A DNA stretch of 64,000 bases from Arthrobacter sp. MYb229 (GTDB taxonomy: Bacteria; Actinomycetota; Actinomycetes; Actinomycetales; Micrococcaceae), in NCBI RefSeq assembly GCF_002975405.1, contig NZ_PCPS01000007.1, forward strand, positions 62,001 to 126,000. The letters run 5' to 3'. The translations under genes were made by a program, and so were the position numbers. Shown here piece by piece: positions 24,720-33,798 of the stretch (position 1 is its first letter; every line of letters starts with the position of its first letter). A model generated the notes under the pieces. That model worked only from the letters and a program-made list of their open reading frames with translations. It did not search any database and was not told the DNA's origin.

Positions 24720-25553
24720 ATGAGCACATCCCCGATTGTCACCTTCGACGCCGCACGCCTGGCCTTCGGGTCCCGGGTGCTGTGGGAGGGGCTGGACTTG
24801 CAAGTGCAGCCCGGGGAGTTCTTGGCGGTGCTCGGGCCCAACGGCTCGGGCAAAACCAGCTTCATCAACACCATGCTCGGCACCACGGCCCTGAATGCCG
24901 GTACCGTGTCCATCGCCGGGGACCCGGTGCGCCGCGGCTCGGAGCTGGTGGGCCTGATCCCGCAGCAACGCCCCTTCGGCGACAACGTGCCCCTGCGCGC
25001 CCGCGACCTGGTGGCCCTGGGCGTGGACGGCAACCGCCCCGGCATCCGGCTGGCCCGCCGAAAGGTTCACGCGAAGGTGGACGAACTGCTCGAATTGGTC
25101 GGCGCGCAGGACTACGCGCACCGCCCGGTCTCCGATCTTTCCGGCGGCGAACAGCAGCGGCTGCGCGCCGCGCAAGCGCTCGCGGGGGATCCGCGGGTGC
25201 TGCTCTGCGACGAGCCGCTGCTCTCCCTGGACCTGCACCACCAGCAGGCGATCAGCGAGGTGATCCACCGCCAGGCCGTGCAGCACGGGGCCGCGGTCAT
25301 CTTCGTCACCCACGAGATCAACCCGATCCTGCCCTATGTGGACCGGGTGCTCTACCTGGCCGAGGGCAAATTCCACCTGGGCAGCGTCGACGAAGTGATG
25401 CGTTCCGAGGTGCTGAGCGCGCTCTACGGCGCCCCGGTGCAGGTGTTGCGCGTCAACGGGCGGATCGTGGTGCTCAGCGGCGACGGGAACCGGCAGCTGC
25501 CGCCGGACGGGCATGAGCACCCCGAAGACCACGCACTAGAGACCGGAAGGTAG
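24720..25553 (+). CDS. metal (zinc/manganese-type) ABC transporter ATP-binding protein
   Basis: The 277-residue ATPase has Walker A GPNGSGKTS, the Q-loop in LIPQQRP, signature LSGGEQQ, Walker B VLLCDEPLLSLD and H-loop VTHEINP. With a ZnuB-like permease seven bases downstream and a Fur-type regulator gene converging on it, it is most likely the ZnuC-like motor of a zinc (or manganese) importer. The Walker B contains Cys before Asp, seen in this subfamily. The GDGNRQLPPDGHEHPEDH tail has metal-binding histidines. There is no binding-protein gene next to it. Confidence 0.85.
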   Translation: MSTSPIVTFDAARLAFGSRVLWEGLDLQVQPGEFLAVLGPNGSGKTSFINTMLGTTALNAGTVSIAGDPVRRGSELVGLIPQQRPFGDNVPLRARDLVALGVDGNRPGIRLARRKVHAKVDELLELVGAQDYAHRPVSDLSGGEQQRLRAAQALAGDPRVLLCDEPLLSLDLHHQQAISEVIHRQAVQHGAAVIFVTHEINPILPYVDRVLYLAEGKFHLGSVDEVMRSEVLSALYGAPVQVLRVNGRIVVLSGDGNRQLPPDGHEHPEDHALETGR

Positions 25554-25560
25554 GCGCGCG

Positions 25561-26418
25561 ATGAATTTCGCAGACTTCCTGGAGCGCACGCTGAATTTTG
25601 ATGACTACGCGCAGCTGCTGCCGCTGGTGACCAACTCGCTGATCGCCGGGGCGGCGCTGGGCATCGTCGGCGGGCTGATCGGCATCTTCATCATGATGCG
25701 CGATATGGCCTTCGCGGTGCACGGCATCGCCGAACTCTCCTTCGCCGGGGCGGCCTTTGCGCTGCTCATCGGCGTGGATGTGGTCACCGGCTCGGTGTTC
25801 GGCTCGCTGGTCGCGGCGCTGGTGCTCGGCGTGCTGGGCACCCGGGCCAAGGACCGCAACTCCATCACCGGGGTGCTGATGCCCTTCGGCCTGGGGCTCG
25901 GGATCCTGTTCCTCTCGCTCTACGAGGGGCGCAGCGCGAATAAGTTCGGCCTGCTCACCGGGCAGATCGTCGCGGTGGACGATGTGCAGCTTTCCGGCAT
26001 GCTGGCCCTTTGCGCGGTGGTGGTGCTCGCGCTGCTGGTCGTCTGGCGGCCGCTGACCTTCGCCTCGGTGGACCCGGTGCTGGCCAACGCCCGCGGGGTG
26101 CGCACCGGCGGGCTGTCGATAATCTTCATGGTGATCCTCGCCCTGGCGGTGGCCGTCGCCATCCAGGTGGTCGGCGCGCTGCTGGTGCTGGCGCTGCTGA
26201 TCACCCCGGCCGCCGCGGCCCTGCGGATCAGCTCCAACCCCGGGCTCACGGTGTTCCTGGCGATTCTCTTCGCCGAAATTTCGGTGCTCGGCGGGATCCT
26301 GCTGGCGCTGGCCGGCTCGCTGCCGATCAGCCCCTATGTGACCACCATATCCTTCGTGATCTACCTGGTCTGCCGGGGGATCGAGGCGCTGCGCTCCCCG
26401 CGCAAGCACCTGGTCTAG
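25561..26418 (+). CDS. metal ABC transporter permease (ZnuB-like)
   Basis: The 285-residue protein has about eight transmembrane helices and the family landmarks RDMAFAVHGIAELSFAGAA, the GVLMPFGLGLGILFLSL segment and ALLVLALLITPAAAALR, the coupling region of ABC-3 (ZnuB/MntB/TroC) permeases. It moves divalent zinc or manganese across the membrane using the upstream ATPase. The gap to the ATPase gene is seven bases with GGAAGG as ribosome-binding site. A pair of GC-rich hairpins separates it from the convergent zur-like gene. Confidence 0.88.
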   Translation: MNFADFLERTLNFDDYAQLLPLVTNSLIAGAALGIVGGLIGIFIMMRDMAFAVHGIAELSFAGAAFALLIGVDVVTGSVFGSLVAALVLGVLGTRAKDRNSITGVLMPFGLGLGILFLSLYEGRSANKFGLLTGQIVAVDDVQLSGMLALCAVVVLALLVVWRPLTFASVDPVLANARGVRTGGLSIIFMVILALAVAVAIQVVGALLVLALLITPAAAALRISSNPGLTVFLAILFAEISVLGGILLALAGSLPISPYVTTISFVIYLVCRGIEALRSPRKHLV

Positions 26419-26484
26419 CCGAGCGGGCCACCGGCCCGCTCGGCGCAGCGCAAAGGCCGCCCACCGTAAATGGCGGGCGGCCTT
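26419..26484. terminator. two hairpins between convergent permease and zur-like genes
   Basis: CCGAGCGGGCC (26419-26429) pairs with GGCCCGCTCGG (26433-26443); AAGGCCGCCC (26453-26462) pairs with GGGCGGCCTT (26475-26484). Short T runs flank the second. One probably serves each direction. Confidence 0.75.
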
Positions 26485-26509
26485 CGCCTTTGGGGTTCGA
26501 TGGAGCCGT

Positions 26510-26914
26510 TCAGCTGGCCTTGCGGCGGCACTCTTCGCAGAGCCCGTAGATTTCCACGGTGTGCTCCGGGTCGGTGAAGCCGTTTTCCTGCGCGACGCGC
26601 GCGGCCCAGCGCTCCACCGCCGGGGCGAGCACCTCCACGGTCTTCGAGCACACCCGGCAGACCAGGTGGTGGTGGTGCACCTCGGTGAGGCACTGGCGGA
26701 AGCGCGCCTCGCCGTCGCCGCTGCGCAGCACGTCCACCAGCCCGTCGTCGGCCATGGACTGCAAGAGCCGGTAGACGGTGGCCAGCGAGACCTTCTTCTG
26801 CGTATCCACCAGCCAGCGGTGCAGTTCCTGGGCGGTCGCAAAATCATCGACCTCGCCCAAGGCCTCGGCCACCGCGAGCCGCTGCTTGGTCACGCGGGTT
26901 TCTGGCTGCACCAT
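26510..26914 (-). CDS. zur: Fur-family transcriptional regulator, probably Zur
   Basis: From ATG 26914 the 134-residue protein shows the Fur winged helix (TKQRLAVAEALGEVDDFATA, VSLATVYRLLQSMADDGLVD), the HHHHLVCRVCSK zinc-site segment and a second CxxC in GLCEECRRK, which together make the structural zinc site. Convergence with a ZnuCB-like importer suggests the zinc-responsive type, repressing uptake when zinc is plentiful. I could not see a classical Zur operator in front of either gene. A longer start at 26989 would add 25 residues with no family match. Confidence 0.82.
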   Translation of the reverse strand: MVQPETRVTKQRLAVAEALGEVDDFATAQELHRWLVDTQKKVSLATVYRLLQSMADDGLVDVLRSGDGEARFRQCLTEVHHHHLVCRVCSKTVEVLAPAVERWAARVAQENGFTDPEHTVEIYGLCEECRRKAS

Positions 26915-27039
26915 CGACTTGCACCATTCCTTCTGAAAAGCTGTTTCGGGCGAAACGCGTTCGGCCCCGTTCCACCCAATTTTAGCCAACTTTTCGGCCG
27001 AGTGCGTGTCAGTGGCTGGCCGAGGGCGCGCCGTCGGCC

Positions 27040-27045
27040 TAGGCT
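27040..27045 (+). promoter_or_regulatory. -10 box of a probably leaderless mRNA
   Basis: TAGGCT is followed by exactly six bases (GAAGCT) and then ATG 27052, so transcription would begin at or beside the start codon. No Shine-Dalgarno precedes the ATG, which supports leaderless translation. Confidence 0.6.
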
Positions 27046-27051
27046 GAAGCT

Positions 27052-27771
27052 ATGCGCATCACATTACGCGGGCATTCCTGCTTGGAAGCCACCACCATCG
27101 ACGGTTCGCTGCTGCTGGATCCGGGCAGCTTTTCGCAGCTGGAGGGGGCCTTCGCCGGCATCAGCGCCGTGCTGCTCACCCACCAGCACCCCGACCATGC
27201 GGACCAGCGCCAGATCCTCGCCGCGGTGCAGGACAGCTCGCTGCTGCGCGGGTATGCCCCCGATGCGCTGGCCCGGATCCTGCGCGAGCAGCTGCCGGCG
27301 CCCAAGCGGGCGCAGATCATCACCGTGGCGCCGGGGGAGGACTTCGTGGTCGGCGGCATCCGGGTGCGCACCTTCGGCGGAACCCACGCCACCATCCACG
27401 GCTCGATCGAGCTGGTGGCCAACGTCGGCTACCTGCTGGGCGACGAACAGCTCTTCCACCCGGGAGACAGCTACCAGGTGCCGATCGGCATCCGCCCGCA
27501 GGTACTGCTGCTGCCGCTGATGGCCCCGTGGGCGAGGATCGGGCAGACCATGGACTTCGCCACCGCGCTGAACGCGCCGGTCTGGGTGCCGATCCACGAC
27601 GGGCTGCTCAACGAACGCGGACTGAACCTCTTCGACACCATGCTCGGCGCCCGCGCCGAAGCCAACGGCAGCCTGCTGCGCCGGCTGGAGGCGGGCACCA
27701 CCTACCTGCTCGACGAGCTGGCCGAAGGCAGCGGGCAGAATTCCGGAACACCGGCGGGAGAGAGAGAATGA
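27052..27771 (+). CDS. metallo-beta-lactamase-fold hydrolase, UlaG-like
   Basis: The 239-residue protein starts MRITLRGHSCLEATTIDGS and carries the metal motif THQHPDH (residues 43-49), FGGTHATIH, GDSYQVP and PIHDG, the zinc/manganese ligands of the UlaG-like branch of the metallo-beta-lactamase superfamily. Substrate is unknown; relatives include lactonases and phosphodiesterases. It begins a four-gene set (hydrolase, sulfurtransferase, HIT protein, unknown); the next gene overlaps by 4 nt. Confidence 0.85.
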   Translation: MRITLRGHSCLEATTIDGSLLLDPGSFSQLEGAFAGISAVLLTHQHPDHADQRQILAAVQDSSLLRGYAPDALARILREQLPAPKRAQIITVAPGEDFVVGGIRVRTFGGTHATIHGSIELVANVGYLLGDEQLFHPGDSYQVPIGIRPQVLLLPLMAPWARIGQTMDFATALNAPVWVPIHDGLLNERGLNLFDTMLGARAEANGSLLRRLEAGTTYLLDELAEGSGQNSGTPAGERE

Positions 27772-28601
27772 ACACGCTGATCAGCGCCGCGGAACTCGCC
27801 GCCAAGCTAGCCGATGAAAGCCTGGTGCTGCTCGATGTGCGCTGGGTGCTCGGCCGCAAGGACGGGCAGGAGCACTACGCCGCCGGGCATATCCCCGGCG
27901 CGGTGTTCGTCGAGATGGAAACCGAGCTTTCGGGGGCGACCGGAGCGCATACCGGCCGCCACCCGCTGCCCGAACCGGCCGACTTCGAGGCCGCCGCGCG
28001 CCGCTGGGGGATCGGAGCGGATTCCTTCGTTGTCGCCTACGATGATTCCGGGGCGCTGGCCGCCGCCCGCGCCTGGTGGCTGCTGCGCCACGCCGGCTTT
28101 GAGAACGTGGCCGTGCTCGACGGGGGACTGGATGCTTGGAAGGAACGCGGCGGCCACCTGGCCACCGGGATCGAAACCAGGGAGCCGTCGGAGGTGGCGC
28201 TGAGCTGGGGCGGGATGCCGGTGCTCGAATACCAGGAGCTGGCCAGCTACTCCGGCACGCTCATCGACTCGCGCGCCACCGCCCGCTACCTGGGCATCCA
28301 GGAGCCGATCGACCCGGTAGCCGGGCATATCCCCGGGGCGCGCAACCGGCCGACCACCGACAACCTCGACGCGCAGGCCAAATTCTTTTCCGCCGAGCGG
28401 CTCGCGGCGGCCTTCGCCAAAATCGCGCCGGAGCACCTTCCGCTGGCGGCCTATTGCGGCTCCGGGATCACCGCCGCCCACCAGGTGCTCGCCGCCGAGC
28501 ACGCGGGCCGCACGGCCGCCCTCTACCCGGGCAGCTGGTCGCAATACTGCTCCTACCCGCAGTCTCCGATCGCCACGAGCGATGAACAACACCGCCACTA
28601 A
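27768..28601 (+). CDS. sseA: thiosulfate/3-mercaptopyruvate sulfurtransferase (rhodanese)
   Basis: This 277-residue protein has two rhodanese domains. The first (LLDVRWVLGRKDGQEHYAAG, HIPGAVFVEME) lacks the catalytic cysteine as is usual; the second has HIPGARN and the active loop CGSGITA with Cys230 as persulfide carrier. The CGSG loop favours 3-mercaptopyruvate as donor over thiosulfate, by family rule. ATG 27768 overlaps the preceding stop (ATGA). It acts in the cytosol in sulfur transfer or cyanide detoxification. Confidence 0.92.
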   Translation: MNTLISAAELAAKLADESLVLLDVRWVLGRKDGQEHYAAGHIPGAVFVEMETELSGATGAHTGRHPLPEPADFEAAARRWGIGADSFVVAYDDSGALAAARAWWLLRHAGFENVAVLDGGLDAWKERGGHLATGIETREPSEVALSWGGMPVLEYQELASYSGTLIDSRATARYLGIQEPIDPVAGHIPGARNRPTTDNLDAQAKFFSAERLAAAFAKIAPEHLPLAAYCGSGITAAHQVLAAEHAGRTAALYPGSWSQYCSYPQSPIATSDEQHRH

Positions 28602-28621
28602 CCGAGCCGAGAAAGGCCGCC

Positions 28622-29050
28622 ATGAGCACGCTCTTCACCAAAATTATCGACGGCGAGATCCCCGGACGCTTCATCTGGTCCGATGAGAGCTGCGTCGCGT
28701 TCCTGTCCATCGGGCCGCTGACCGACGGGCACACCCTGGTGGTCCCGCGCGCGGAGATCGACGAATTCACCGACGCCGACGAGGCGCTGCTCAGCCACCT
28801 GAACCTGGTGGCCGCGAAGATCGGCCGCGCCCAGAAACGCGCCTTCAACGCGCAGCGCGCCGGGCTGATGATCGCCGGTTTTGAGGTCCCGCACCTGCAC
28901 GTGCATGTCTGGCCGACGAACTCGCTGGCCGATTTCGACCTGTCCAACGCGATGCTGAACCCGGAGGCGGCACGCATGGACGCGAGCGCGGCCAAGCTGC
29001 GCGCGGCCCTGCGCGAAGACGGGCACAGCGAATTTGTGCCCGCCGATTGA
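28622..29050 (+). CDS. HIT-family nucleotide-binding protein
   Basis: The 142-residue protein has FTKIIDGEIPGRFIWSDE at the start, GHTLVVPR and the histidine triad HLHVHVW (His91, His93, His95), the catalytic signature of the Hint branch. Such enzymes hydrolyse adenosine phosphoramidates or acyl-adenylates. GAGAAAGG precedes the ATG by about nine bases. It follows sseA by 20 bases in the same direction. Confidence 0.92.
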   Translation: MSTLFTKIIDGEIPGRFIWSDESCVAFLSIGPLTDGHTLVVPRAEIDEFTDADEALLSHLNLVAAKIGRAQKRAFNAQRAGLMIAGFEVPHLHVHVWPTNSLADFDLSNAMLNPEAARMDASAAKLRAALREDGHSEFVPAD

Positions 29051-29438
29051 GCCTGCGCGGTTCATCCGCTACCAGTCGCTGGCGCCCAATCAACGCGGGG
29101 TGCACCCCGGCATTTTCGCGCTGGTCAACAAGCTGGGCGCGCAGGGGGAGCTGAGCCCGGCCGAGCACGCGCGCTGGCGGGCCGGAAACGACTGGTACAA
29201 CGCGGCCTACCCGAATCCGTGCCTCAGCGACCCGCAGGTCTACGACCGGGTGCTCAACCCGGGCGCGGCCGCCTGGTTCAAGCACGGCGCCGTGCACCTG
29301 CTGGCGCGCGTGGAGCCCTACCTGCTGCTGCTCGATGCGCACCAGATCCGTTGGGAACGGCTGGAAACTGCCGATCCGGGCCGCATCGTCTACGAGGACC
29401 CGGTGCAGGTGATCGCCGCCGGCGGGCCCCGCGGCTAG
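29034..29438 (+). CDS. conserved-looking hypothetical protein overlapping the HIT gene
   Basis: The frame begins within the last codons of the HIT gene (TTG at 29034; the exact start is unsure because no good Shine-Dalgarno is visible). The roughly 130 residues are soluble, with RYQSLAPNQRGVHPGIFALVN, WRAGNDWYNAAYPNP and the ending DPVQVIAAGG. The composition and high GC third positions support a real gene. I do not recognise the family. It ends with a stop overlapping that of hrpA on the other strand (CTAG). Confidence 0.6.
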   Translation: MCPPIEPARFIRYQSLAPNQRGVHPGIFALVNKLGAQGELSPAEHARWRAGNDWYNAAYPNPCLSDPQVYDRVLNPGAAAWFKHGAVHLLARVEPYLLLLDAHQIRWERLETADPGRIVYEDPVQVIAAGGPRG

Positions 29439-32400
29439 AGCGCCGCGAGCCCGTCCTTGATGGCCTTGCGGATGCGCTTCTCGCTGACCGAATAGGCGGT
29501 GCCCAGCTCCTGGGCGAACAGCGAGATGCGCATCTCCTCGAGCATCCACTTCACCTCGCGCAGCCCGGCCGGGGTGCGCGCGCCCTCCGGCACCCGGCCC
29601 AGCGCGCCGTCGTAGTCGTCCTCCAGCTTCTGGATCACCGTCAGCGACTGCCCGTCGCGGGTGACCGCCCCGGAATTGAGCTTCACCAACCGCGATTCGA
29701 TGCCCGCCAGGTAGCGCGGCAGGCGCATCAGGTGCGCGGCCCCGGTGGCGGCGATGAACCCGGGGTAGATCAGCTGCTCCAGCTGCGAGCGGATGTCGCT
29801 GACCGCGGCGTACATCGCCAGCGACTTGGTGGACTTCAGCGCATTCGCCACCCGGGTCGCGGCGCCGAACACCTGGGAGATCACCGAGGTGATCGAGAAG
29901 ACCGTGTCGATCTGCTCGGCGCGCACGGTTTCGAAGAGCTTCTCGTAGCCCGCCTCATCCATCGGTAGCGCCTCGGGCACCAGCTTGTCCACCGCGGCCA
30001 TGGTGCAGTCGGCGATCAGCTCGTCGATCGACCCGTGCGGGTTCTGGCTGAAGGCCAGACGCTCGGCATTGCTCAGGTGCCCGATGACGAACTTCGCCGC
30101 CGGGGGCAGGCGCAGCATCAGCAGGCGGATGATCCCGGCCCGGTGCGCGGCATCGCGTTCGGCCGCGGTGCGGTAGACGCTCAGCGCCGCATCCTTGCCG
30201 GCGTCGTGCAGCCCCGGATAGGCGGTGATCTCCTGGCCCATCACCGTGGTGGTGACCTGGGCCGGCAGCGCGTTCCCGGCCGTGTGCAGCTTCGGCCAGC
30301 CGGTCAGCCCGCGCTGGTCCCACTGCCCGGAGCCAGGCGCCGACTTCGGAGCCTTGGCCGGCGGGGTGCCCTTGGATCCCTTCGCGCCCTTGGCCTGCGC
30401 CGGGGCCGCGGCGCGCACGGTGGCGGGGGAGTTGACCTGGCTGGACAGCGCGGCCCGGTTCGCCGCGGCCAGCTTGTACTGCAGGGCGGAGAGGTCATCG
30501 CCGTGCCCCAGCAGCTTTCCGGCGGCGTCCACCACCTCGAAGCCGAAGCGCAGGTGCGCGGGCAGCGCGGAGAAGTCGAAGATCGCCGGGTCCACCACGA
30601 TGCCGCGCAGCCGGCGCAGCACCAGCGCCAGGGAAACGGCCAGGTCATCGGTGCCGGGATCAAAATCCGCGTCGAGCATGGCCAGCGCCTGGCCTGCCAC
30701 ATCCGGGGCGGGCACGAAGTTCTTGCGGATCGCCTTGGGCATGGAGCGGATCAGCGCGGTGAGCAGCTCGTGGCGCAGCCCCGGGATCAGCCAGGCGAAG
30801 CGCGCCGGATCGAGCTGGTTGAGGAACACCACCGGCACCTGCAGGCTCACCCCGTCCCCTTCGGCGTCGGCGGCGGCCGGGTTGTACTCGTAGCTCAGCG
30901 GCAGCGCGATGGACCCGTGGGACCAGGTGCGCGGGAACGCGGTCTCATCGAGCTGCTGTGCGTCGCCGGCGAGCACCGCGGCCGGATCGAAGTCCAGCAG
31001 GCCCGGATCCTTGGCCGCCGCGCGCTTGAACCAGCGGTCGAAGTGCCGCTCGGAGACCACCTCTTCGCCCAGCCGGGCATCGTAGAAGTCGAACAGGTCC
31101 TCGTCGGAGATGCGCAGATCGTGGCGGCGCATCCGGGTTTCGAGCTCCTCCACCTCGGCGAGCACCGCCCGGTTGCGCGCGAAGAACTTATGGTGGGTGC
31201 GCCAGTCGCCCTCCACCAGCGCATGCCGGATGAACAGTTCGCGGGCCAGCGGCTTATCCACCCGCCAGTAGTGCATGCGGCGCTTGAGCACGATCGGCAG
31301 CCCGAAGAGCGTGACCTTCTCGTAGCCCATCACCGAGCCCATTTTCTTGGACCAGTGCGGCTCGGAGTAGCTGCGCTTGAGCAGATTCGGGGCGAGCTCC
31401 TCCACCCAGGCGGGGTCGATGACCGCCGCGGTGCGCGCCCAGAGCCGGGAGGTCTCCACCAGCTCGGCGGCCATCACCCAGGTCGGGGACTTCTTGAACA
31501 GCGCGGAGCCGGGGAAAATCGAGAAGCGCCCGCCGCGCGCACCCTGGTAGTCGCGTTTGCGCTCGTCATAGAGCCCGATATGCCCCAGCAGCCCGGACAG
31601 CAGCGACTTGTGGACCTGATCCTCGTTGGCCGCCGGGTCCACCGGGGCCGCGGCGACGGTGATGTCCAGCGACTTGGACAGCTGGCGCAGCTGGGTGAAC
31701 AGGTCCTGCCATTCGCGCACCCGCAGGTAGTTGATGTGCTCGGCCTTGCACAGCCGGCGGAAGGCCGAGGAGGACAGCTCCTTCTGCTGTTCCTGCAGGT
31801 AGGCCCACAAGTTCAGCAGCCCGATGAAGTCGGACTTCTCATCGGCGAAGCGCTTATGCAGTTCGGCGGCGCGTTCGCGCTGCCCGGTGTCCTCGCTGGG
31901 CCGCTCGCGCGGATCCTGGATGCTCAGCGCGGCGGCGAGCACCATCAGCTCCTTCGCCACCCCGCGCTCCGCGGACTCCAGGATCATCCGGCCCAGGCGC
32001 ACGTCCAGCGGCAGTTGGGCCAGCTTGCGGCCGATCTGCGTGACCTGCGCGCGCTTGTCTTCGCCCAGTGCGCCCAGTTCGCGCAGCAGATTCACCCCGT
32101 CGGAGATCGCCCGCGCGTCCGGCGGCTGCACAAAGCCGAAGTCGGCCACGTCGGCGGCGGTGGCCACTACGCCCATGGAGATCATCTGCAGGATCACGCT
32201 GGCCAGCGAGGTGCGCAGGATCTCGGGGTCGGTGAATTCCGGGCGCGCGGCGTAGTCCTCTTCGGAGTACAGCCGGATCGCGATGCCCTCCGAGACGCGC
32301 CCGCAGCGGCCCGAACGCTGATTCGCGCTGGCCTGCGAGACCCGCTCGATGGGCAGGCGCTGGACCTTGGTGCGGTGCGAATAGCGCGAGATGCGTGCGG

Positions 32401-33376
32401 TGCCGGTGTCGATCACGTACTTGATGCCCGGCACGGTCAGCGAGGTTTCGGCCACGTTGGTGGCCAGGATCAGCCGCGGCGCGGACCCCGGGTGGAAGAC
32501 CCGGTGCTGTTCGGCCAGCGAGAGCCGGGCGAACAGCGGCAGCACCTCGTAGCGCGGCAGCCGCTTGTTGCCGGCCACCATGGCGCGCAAGGCGTCGGCG
32601 GCGTCGCGGATCTCGCGCTCCCCGGAGAAGAAGATCAGGATGTCTCCCGGCTCCTCGGCGGACAGTTCGCGCACCGCGTCGGTCACCGCATCCAGCGGGT
32701 CGCGGTCATCTTCCAGTGCGTTCGCATCCGCCTCGTCCGGCTCTTCGCCGCCGGCCTCCAGCGGCCGGTAGCGGATTTCCACGGGGAAGGTGCGCCCGGA
32801 GACCTCGAGGATCGGCGCGGGCACCAGCGCACCTGCAGCATCGAGGGTGCCGAAGTGCGCGGCGAAGCGTTCGGGGTCGATGGTCGCGGAGGTGATGATG
32901 ATCTTCAGCTCCGGGCGCTGGACCATGATCTGCTTGAGGTAGCCGAGCAGGAAGTCGATGTTCAGGCTGCGCTCGTGCGCCTCGTCGATGATGATCGCCG
33001 AGTACTTCTTCAGCAGCCGGTCGCGCTGGATCTCGGCGAGCAGGATGCCGTCGGTCATCACCTTCAGCTTCGTTTGGCGCGAAACCTCCCCGGTGAAGCG
33101 CACATGGAAGCCCACCTCGTCGCCGATGCTCGTGCCCAGCTCCTCGGCGATGCGCTCGGCCACGGTGCGCGCGGCCAGTCGGCGCGGCTGGGTGTGCCCG
33201 ATCATGCCGTGCTTGGCCAACCCGAGCTCGAGCAGCATCTTGGGCAGCTGGGTGGTCTTGCCGGACCCCGTTTCGCCGGCGATGATCACCACCTGGTTCT
33301 GGCGCACCGCATCGAGGATGTCGGCGCGGCGGGCAGAAACGGGAAGGGCTTCGGGATAAGAAATGGTGAGGGCCAT
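29435..33376 (-). CDS. hrpA: ATP-dependent RNA helicase HrpA (DEAH-box)
   Basis: HrpA is a large DEAH helicase that rescues collided or stalled ribosomes and processes some mRNAs. The 1313 residues contain Walker A GETGSGKTTQ (about 34-43), TQPRRLAARTVAERIA, DEAHERSLNIDFLLG, SATIDPERFA and the motif VI QRSGRCGRVSEGIAIRLY, followed by HA2/winged-helix and OB domains (to about 650) and the long C-terminal DUF3418 region, interrupted by an Ala/Lys/Gly-rich linker near residues 985-1025. Length matches proteobacterial HrpA (about 1300). It overlaps the downstream convergent gene by 4 nt and stands alone. Confidence 0.95.
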   Translation of the reverse strand: MALTISYPEALPVSARRADILDAVRQNQVVIIAGETGSGKTTQLPKMLLELGLAKHGMIGHTQPRRLAARTVAERIAEELGTSIGDEVGFHVRFTGEVSRQTKLKVMTDGILLAEIQRDRLLKKYSAIIIDEAHERSLNIDFLLGYLKQIMVQRPELKIIITSATIDPERFAAHFGTLDAAGALVPAPILEVSGRTFPVEIRYRPLEAGGEEPDEADANALEDDRDPLDAVTDAVRELSAEEPGDILIFFSGEREIRDAADALRAMVAGNKRLPRYEVLPLFARLSLAEQHRVFHPGSAPRLILATNVAETSLTVPGIKYVIDTGTARISRYSHRTKVQRLPIERVSQASANQRSGRCGRVSEGIAIRLYSEEDYAARPEFTDPEILRTSLASVILQMISMGVVATAADVADFGFVQPPDARAISDGVNLLRELGALGEDKRAQVTQIGRKLAQLPLDVRLGRMILESAERGVAKELMVLAAALSIQDPRERPSEDTGQRERAAELHKRFADEKSDFIGLLNLWAYLQEQQKELSSSAFRRLCKAEHINYLRVREWQDLFTQLRQLSKSLDITVAAAPVDPAANEDQVHKSLLSGLLGHIGLYDERKRDYQGARGGRFSIFPGSALFKKSPTWVMAAELVETSRLWARTAAVIDPAWVEELAPNLLKRSYSEPHWSKKMGSVMGYEKVTLFGLPIVLKRRMHYWRVDKPLARELFIRHALVEGDWRTHHKFFARNRAVLAEVEELETRMRRHDLRISDEDLFDFYDARLGEEVVSERHFDRWFKRAAAKDPGLLDFDPAAVLAGDAQQLDETAFPRTWSHGSIALPLSYEYNPAAADAEGDGVSLQVPVVFLNQLDPARFAWLIPGLRHELLTALIRSMPKAIRKNFVPAPDVAGQALAMLDADFDPGTDDLAVSLALVLRRLRGIVVDPAIFDFSALPAHLRFGFEVVDAAGKLLGHGDDLSALQYKLAAANRAALSSQVNSPATVRAAAPAQAKGAKGSKGTPPAKAPKSAPGSGQWDQRGLTGWPKLHTAGNALPAQVTTTVMGQEITAYPGLHDAGKDAALSVYRTAAERDAAHRAGIIRLLMLRLPPAAKFVIGHLSNAERLAFSQNPHGSIDELIADCTMAAVDKLVPEALPMDEAGYEKLFETVRAEQIDTVFSITSVISQVFGAATRVANALKSTKSLAMYAAVSDIRSQLEQLIYPGFIAATGAAHLMRLPRYLAGIESRLVKLNSGAVTRDGQSLTVIQKLEDDYDGALGRVPEGARTPAGLREVKWMLEEMRISLFAQELGTAYSVSEKRIRKAIKDGLAAL

Positions 33377-33798
33377 GATGTGCCCATTCTATTCCGGCCA
33401 GGCGGCTGCCGGCAGTCACCGCGACTCAGCGCGCCCGCGGGGGCGCAAAACAGGCCGCGCGCCGGCAAAAACTCTTGATCTGCGTCACAGTGCGGCGAAG
33501 TCAATTTTTAAATCCGTCCACCGAAATGCCGGCAGCCTCGCTGGCCCGAATACGGATTCGCGCCCGAGAGCACGCCAAATGCCCAGTTGTGTCCGGCATT
33601 GGCCGAATCAAGGGGCAAACGTCTTTGGCATCACCGGGTTCATCGGCGAAGTGAGGTCTTTCACATGTAAGATCGTGGGTAATCACCTGCACGTGGTTCG
33701 GGCAGTTCCCGGTTCGCTTGTCTTCGCCGATGAGCTGGCTACCGGGCCAACGCGCACGGGGACATCACTCGCACAGGGAACATGTTGAAAGGATCACC
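33377..33798. other. divergent non-coding region between hrpA and the DUF534 ABC operon
   Basis: About 420 bases hold no convincing gene. It must carry promoters for hrpA (leftward) and for the lipoprotein gene (rightward). TTTCACATGTAAGATC near 33658-33674 with TAAGAT is a possible rightward -10. GAAAGGATC before 33799 is the ribosome-binding site. Confidence 0.35.

Noticed and set aside
30035-33478. Very long open frame antisense to hrpA (plus strand), with similar ones antisense to kgd (18071-20392), rsgA/hisN (12623-14503) and lysA/hom (39792-42395, minus).
   Set aside because: These frames mirror GC-rich third positions of the real genes, encode Arg/Gly/His/Gln-rich low-complexity sequence without motifs or ribosome-binding sites, and the opposite strand has clear named enzymes.
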